From JBFMDN01 sp040753915 (GTDB lineage Bacteria > Desulfobacterota > Desulfomonilia > Desulfomonilales > Desulfomonilaceae): a stretch of DNA of 64,000 nucleotides. Position numbers and translations under genes: made by a program. The notes below the pieces were generated by a model. The model saw only the letters and a list, made by a program, of their open reading frames with translations, ran no database searches and was not told where the DNA came from. Positions 61,901 to 64,000 of this stretch are shown here, piece by piece (position 1 is the stretch's first letter; every line of letters begins with the position of its first letter). The stretch spans positions 1 to 64,000 of the forward strand of contig JBFMDN010000028.1 of the NCBI GenBank assembly GCA_040753915.1, given 5' to 3'.

Positions 61901-62374
61901 GCAGCGGCCAAGTACGCCGGCCCAGGCCTGGCGGAAGTCTGCGAAACTGTAGGTATTCCGCCTGCTCTCCACATGGGATCGTGCGTGGACAACTCTCGAA
62001 TCCTCATAGCAGCCACTGCAGTGGTGCGAGATGGCGGACTGGGTGACGACATTTCGGAGATCCCAGCCGTTGGTGTGGCACCTGAGTGGATGAGTGAGAA
62101 GGCCGTCTCAATCGGTCAGTACTTCGTCGCATCAGGCTGTTATGTCCTGTTTGGTGTTGGATTCCCCACCATCAACGAGGATATCTGCACGAACTACCTG
62201 TTCAAAGATATTGAGAAGGTCTATGGAGGACGCTGGGACTTTGTAGAAAAAGATCCTTACGAAATGGCCAAGCGGTGTCTCGAACACATCGACGCCAAGA
62301 GAAAGGCGCTCGGAATAGACAAGGCCAGAGAGCGCGTGCTCATGGATATGGCTATGAGGCGTGAGATCGCCTAG
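58988..62374 (+). CDS. CdhD/AcsD corrinoid delta subunit fused to CooS-type carbon monoxide dehydrogenase
   Basis: 1128 residues, AAGGAAGG before the ATG. Residues 1-327 are the small corrinoid-protein subunit (AcsD/CdhD): KYTGKIREITLG, then a TIM barrel ending with LESMEVDLTLG. Residues 328-397 are an Ala/Pro/Lys linker, 399-440 a helical module (TKDDIQSLKEMAGVF...), 441-470 a second Ala/Pro linker. From about 474 a full CODH follows: D- and B-cluster cysteines from Cys509 (ACPIGKGGTCCKICNMGPC), and C-cluster ligands in MHMTHMG, NLGCMKED (Cys726), GGICCT, GCGNARI, TTGCGA and HMGSCVDN. All catalytic ligands appear intact. It should reduce CO2 to CO for acetyl-CoA synthesis, or the reverse, with a tethered corrinoid subunit. 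Confidence 0.92.
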   Translation: MAELPKAKYTGKIREITLGKPGCEVVVGGETSYNFYSFEGKTPNAPKLALQVLDIVPEEWAEEALAPFKDVLNDPVAWAKKCVDEYKADIVALWLAGTDPNGKNLPADQAAEVAKKVAEAINVPLIVWGTSNDEKNTEVLKAVAEACAGLNVVLGPVTEGNYKQVGAAAIAYKHVVAANTPIDINLAKQLNILLENLGVPNNKILIDPTTGGVGYGMEYCYSIMERIRQAALTQNDDKLQYPIVNNIAEEVWKTKEAKLPTAEDPKLGDAAIRGINLEAITALSALQAGADVLILRHPKTLEHIRKYLSNIMIETNLESMEVDLTLGAQAAAPAPPKAAPKPAEKAATPPPAAKPAPPKKEEPPAVKVVEPKIEAPKPEPKVEAPPPKEKPAAAAAVQEEDIELMGTLTKDDIQSLKEMAGVFRAVKNLATGLTSLVSGQVPAAAPAAAPAAPVAAAPAVAAPPLKKKEIPPADWTKHTIDPVTLEGLKKADEGGYSTAFHRARVLSACPIGKGGTCCKICNMGPCRVLPPKGKTETPEERKKRCGLCGATPETIAARNFARMIAAGAAAHSDHGRHVAHTFLHAAKGELPDYQIKDIPKLLAVAMDFGVETDGREIKDIAIEVGEKALAQYGQQDGEISNVKRAPLKRQEIWRKENVIPAGIDRPVVEVMHMTHMGVNQDMEHIIRLATKCALADGWGGSMIATDLSDILYGTPVPILGKVNLGCMKEDTVNIIVHGHEPSLSEIIVQAVQDPEMIAYAQSKGASGGISLGGICCTSNEILMRHGIPIAGNYLQQELAIITGALEAMVVDVQCIMQGVAELAKCFHTQIVTTSPIAKMQGAYKHYDFDEHHALEIAKSIVRDAIDNFPNRDKNKVSLPTEQHDMVVGFSHETINYLLGGMFRASYRPLNDNIINGRIRGLAGIVGCGNARINHDFLHVELAKELIKKDVLVLTTGCGAIALGKAGLLTPEAAAKYAGPGLAEVCETVGIPPALHMGSCVDNSRILIAATAVVRDGGLGDDISEIPAVGVAPEWMSEKAVSIGQYFVASGCYVLFGVGFPTINEDICTNYLFKDIEKVYGGRWDFVEKDPYEMAKRCLEHIDAKRKALGIDKARERVLMDMAMRREIA

Positions 62375-62390
62375 CTTGTGAATAGAGGCA

Positions 62391-62415
62391 CGGGGAGAGA
62401 ATGATGCTCTCCCCG
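62391..62415 (+). promoter_or_regulatory. Strong intercistronic hairpin between CODH fusion and ACS genes
   Basis: CGGGGAGAG (62391-62399) pairs perfectly with CTCTCCCCG (62407-62415) around a 7-base loop, 16 bases after the CODH stop. No T run follows, so it more likely stabilises or separates the transcript segments than ends transcription. Confidence 0.6.
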
Positions 62416-62482
62416 CTCAATTGTGTGACCGGTAAGATACTGGTCCCAGAATAGCCGACAGCTCGACAGGAGGATACATACA

Positions 62483-64000
62483 GTGTCAAAAATTATAGCT
62501 GCCAATGTAATAGCTGGCGCTCACAAGGTCTACGAGAAGGCCAGGAAGAGATACGAGACCGCCGTCAAGAAGTACGGAAAAAAGAAAGAGATCGGGTTTC
62601 CCAACACCGGGTACTATTTGCCGGTCATCTATGGAATTCTGGGCTTCCCCGTGAAATGCCTCGGCGACGCGGGTGTGGTGCTCGATCGCGCGGAAGAGCT
62701 CATTCCTCCGCTGGTACGAGAAAAGACTCACCTGCCTTACCTCGGGCCGGTACTGGATGCGGGAATGGCTTCCCTCTTTAACTATGAAATTATCGAAGCA
62801 ATTCGGTACCTGGAAGACCCGGATTTCTACCTTCCCGCGGAGGATCCCACCGATGACAAGTTATGGCTTGGCGCCGCGGACGACGTTATTCTCCGGAAAA
62901 GAGGCGTAGAGTTCGTGGACGGGACCGCTCCGGGCTTTGCTGCCATAGTCGGCTCCGCGCCCAGCAAGGAAGTCGCGGCGGAAATGGCACTCGAGCTCCA
63001 GAAGAAGAACCTCTACGTCTTCATGGCCGCGAACTACAATGGTACCACCTTTTCCCAGCAGTTGAGAGACGCTGGTGTTCAGATCGGGTGGCCGACTCGT
63101 CTCGTGCCCTTTGGACCGGACATCTCTTCAGCGATCTTTGCCGTAGGTTTTGCGACCCGTGCGGCATTGAGCTTTGGTGGTATCGAGCCTGGAGATTTCA
63201 GAAAGGTCCTCATTTACAATAAAGACCGTGTGTTCGCATTTGTACTCGCCCTTGGCGATGTCTCCGACGAGTGGTACGCAGCAGCAGCCGGATGCATCAA
63301 CTACGGTTTCCCTACGATCGCTGATACCCCCATTCCACAGATTTTGCCCACAGGCGTGTGCACGTACGAGCACGTGGTTTCCAACATTCCCCACAGCGAA
63401 ATCGTTGCAAAGGCCATCGAAGTCCGCGGTCTTAAGGTGACAGTTACGGAAGTTCCCGTTCCGGTAGCGTACGGACCTGCCTTCGAGGGTGAGCGCATCA
63501 GAGGGGAAGACATTTTCATGGAAGCGGGCGGTGGCAAGACCCAGGCCGTAGAACTTACCGTCATGAAGGATATGAACGAGGTGGAAGATGGCAAGGTCGA
63601 GCTCATTGGCCCGGACCTGAAAGATATGCAGCCCGGCACGCGGGTACCGCTGGGCATTCTGGTTGAAGTAGCCGGCCGAAAGATGCAGAGCGACTTCGAG
63701 CCGATTCTCGAGCGCCAGATCCACCACTTGATTAACTATGCCCAGGGTCTCATGCACATAGGGCAGCGCGATATCGCGTGGGTGCGCATCGGAAAGGGCG
63801 CAGTTGAAAAGGGATTCACCCTTTCCCATATCGGGTCCATCCTTCATGCCAAGTATCACCAGGACTTCGGTTCCGTGCTTGACAAGGTTCAGGTGAAGAT
63901 CTTCACGGACAAGGAAGAAGTGGACAAGCTTTTGGCCCAGGCCAGGGACGCTTATACCAAGAGGGATGCGCGTGTGGAGGGTATGACGGACGAGGATGAG
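62483..64000 (+). CDS. acsB: Acetyl-CoA synthase (ACS), catalytic beta subunit, cut by the window end
   Basis: 506 codons visible, open at the right edge. Start is a GTG with AGGAGG about nine bases upstream. The protein begins with the full CODH-binding N-terminal domain of the bacterial AcsB form (about 730 residues), rather than the shorter archaeal CdhC. It then shows the GTAPGFAAIVGSAPS and central domains. The cysteines that hold the A-cluster lie just beyond the edge. It assembles acetyl-CoA from CO, a corrinoid-bound methyl group and CoA, downstream of the CODH fusion. Confidence 0.93.
   Translation, partial: MSKIIAANVIAGAHKVYEKARKRYETAVKKYGKKKEIGFPNTGYYLPVIYGILGFPVKCLGDAGVVLDRAEELIPPLVREKTHLPYLGPVLDAGMASLFNYEIIEAIRYLEDPDFYLPAEDPTDDKLWLGAADDVILRKRGVEFVDGTAPGFAAIVGSAPSKEVAAEMALELQKKNLYVFMAANYNGTTFSQQLRDAGVQIGWPTRLVPFGPDISSAIFAVGFATRAALSFGGIEPGDFRKVLIYNKDRVFAFVLALGDVSDEWYAAAAGCINYGFPTIADTPIPQILPTGVCTYEHVVSNIPHSEIVAKAIEVRGLKVTVTEVPVPVAYGPAFEGERIRGEDIFMEAGGGKTQAVELTVMKDMNEVEDGKVELIGPDLKDMQPGTRVPLGILVEVAGRKMQSDFEPILERQIHHLINYAQGLMHIGQRDIAWVRIGKGAVEKGFTLSHIGSILHAKYHQDFGSVLDKVQVKIFTDKEEVDKLLAQARDAYTKRDARVEGMTDEDE

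Overview
The window reads as a chromosomal segment of an anaerobic, Gram-negative deltaproteobacterium (Desulfobacterota), possibly near Desulfomonile or the Syntrophobacterales. This placement is an inference from gene content: a carbon monoxide dehydrogenase/acetyl-CoA synthase (CODH/ACS) locus, a four-gene pyruvate:ferredoxin oxidoreductase, an hprK-rapZ-mannose-type PTS cluster, carD next to a PIN-TRAM gene, and ilvBN-psd-pssA-leuA. Signal peptides, a Skp-like chaperone and an outer-membrane-type barrel fit a diderm cell. No phage, insertion sequence with transposase, plasmid or CRISPR array was seen.

Layout. 0.7-6.3 kb: HtrA-type protease, agmatinase-type ureohydrolase, hypothetical genes, tmk, a 119-bp inverted-repeat element and tRNA-Arg. 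6.3-9.7 kb: porGDAB. 10-14.2 kb: small Cys-rich ORF, methyltransferase, VWA-OmpA protein, tRNA-Gly and a barrel-like protein. 14.6-22.8 kb: the replication-origin block cutA-rsmG-parA-parB-dnaA-dnaN-gyrB on the minus strand, with DnaA-box-like sites between dnaA and dnaN. 23-32 kb: carD, PIN-TRAM gene, two unknown membrane proteins, a triple PA14-like secreted protein and a spermidine-synthase-like membrane protein. 32-36.4 kb: hprK-rapZ-PTS IIA-IIB-IIC-rimI-pcm. 36.7-41.1 kb: hyuB, PilZ, infC, tRNA-Val and a TlpA-like thioredoxin. 41.9-48.8 kb: a Skp-like gene, then lpdA, a lipoate-protein ligase fused to a Cys-rich DUF116-like domain, a flavoprotein and two radical SAM proteins. 48.9-58.2 kb: VOC, zinc-ribbon and CtpA genes, then ilvBN-psd-pssA-leuA. 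58.5-64 kb: the start of a CODH/ACS operon.

Two systems stand out. First, the CODH/ACS operon encodes one 1128-residue protein that joins the corrinoid delta subunit (CdhD/AcsD) to a complete CooS-type CODH. Two Ala/Pro-rich linkers flank a short helical module between them, and acetyl-CoA synthase follows. Second, lpdA with the ligase, flavoprotein and two radical SAM genes matches the recently recognised sLpl(AB)-LipS1/LipS2 lipoate-assembly pathway, which replaces LipB/LipA. Acetyl-CoA from CODH/ACS would feed PorGDAB for pyruvate formation, and IlvBN and LeuA would draw on that pyruvate and acetyl-CoA.

Spaces between genes carry several dispersed hairpin repeats. These generate many spurious reading frames, which were left out. 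Start codons were chosen from ribosome-binding sites, promoters and signal peptides where possible.
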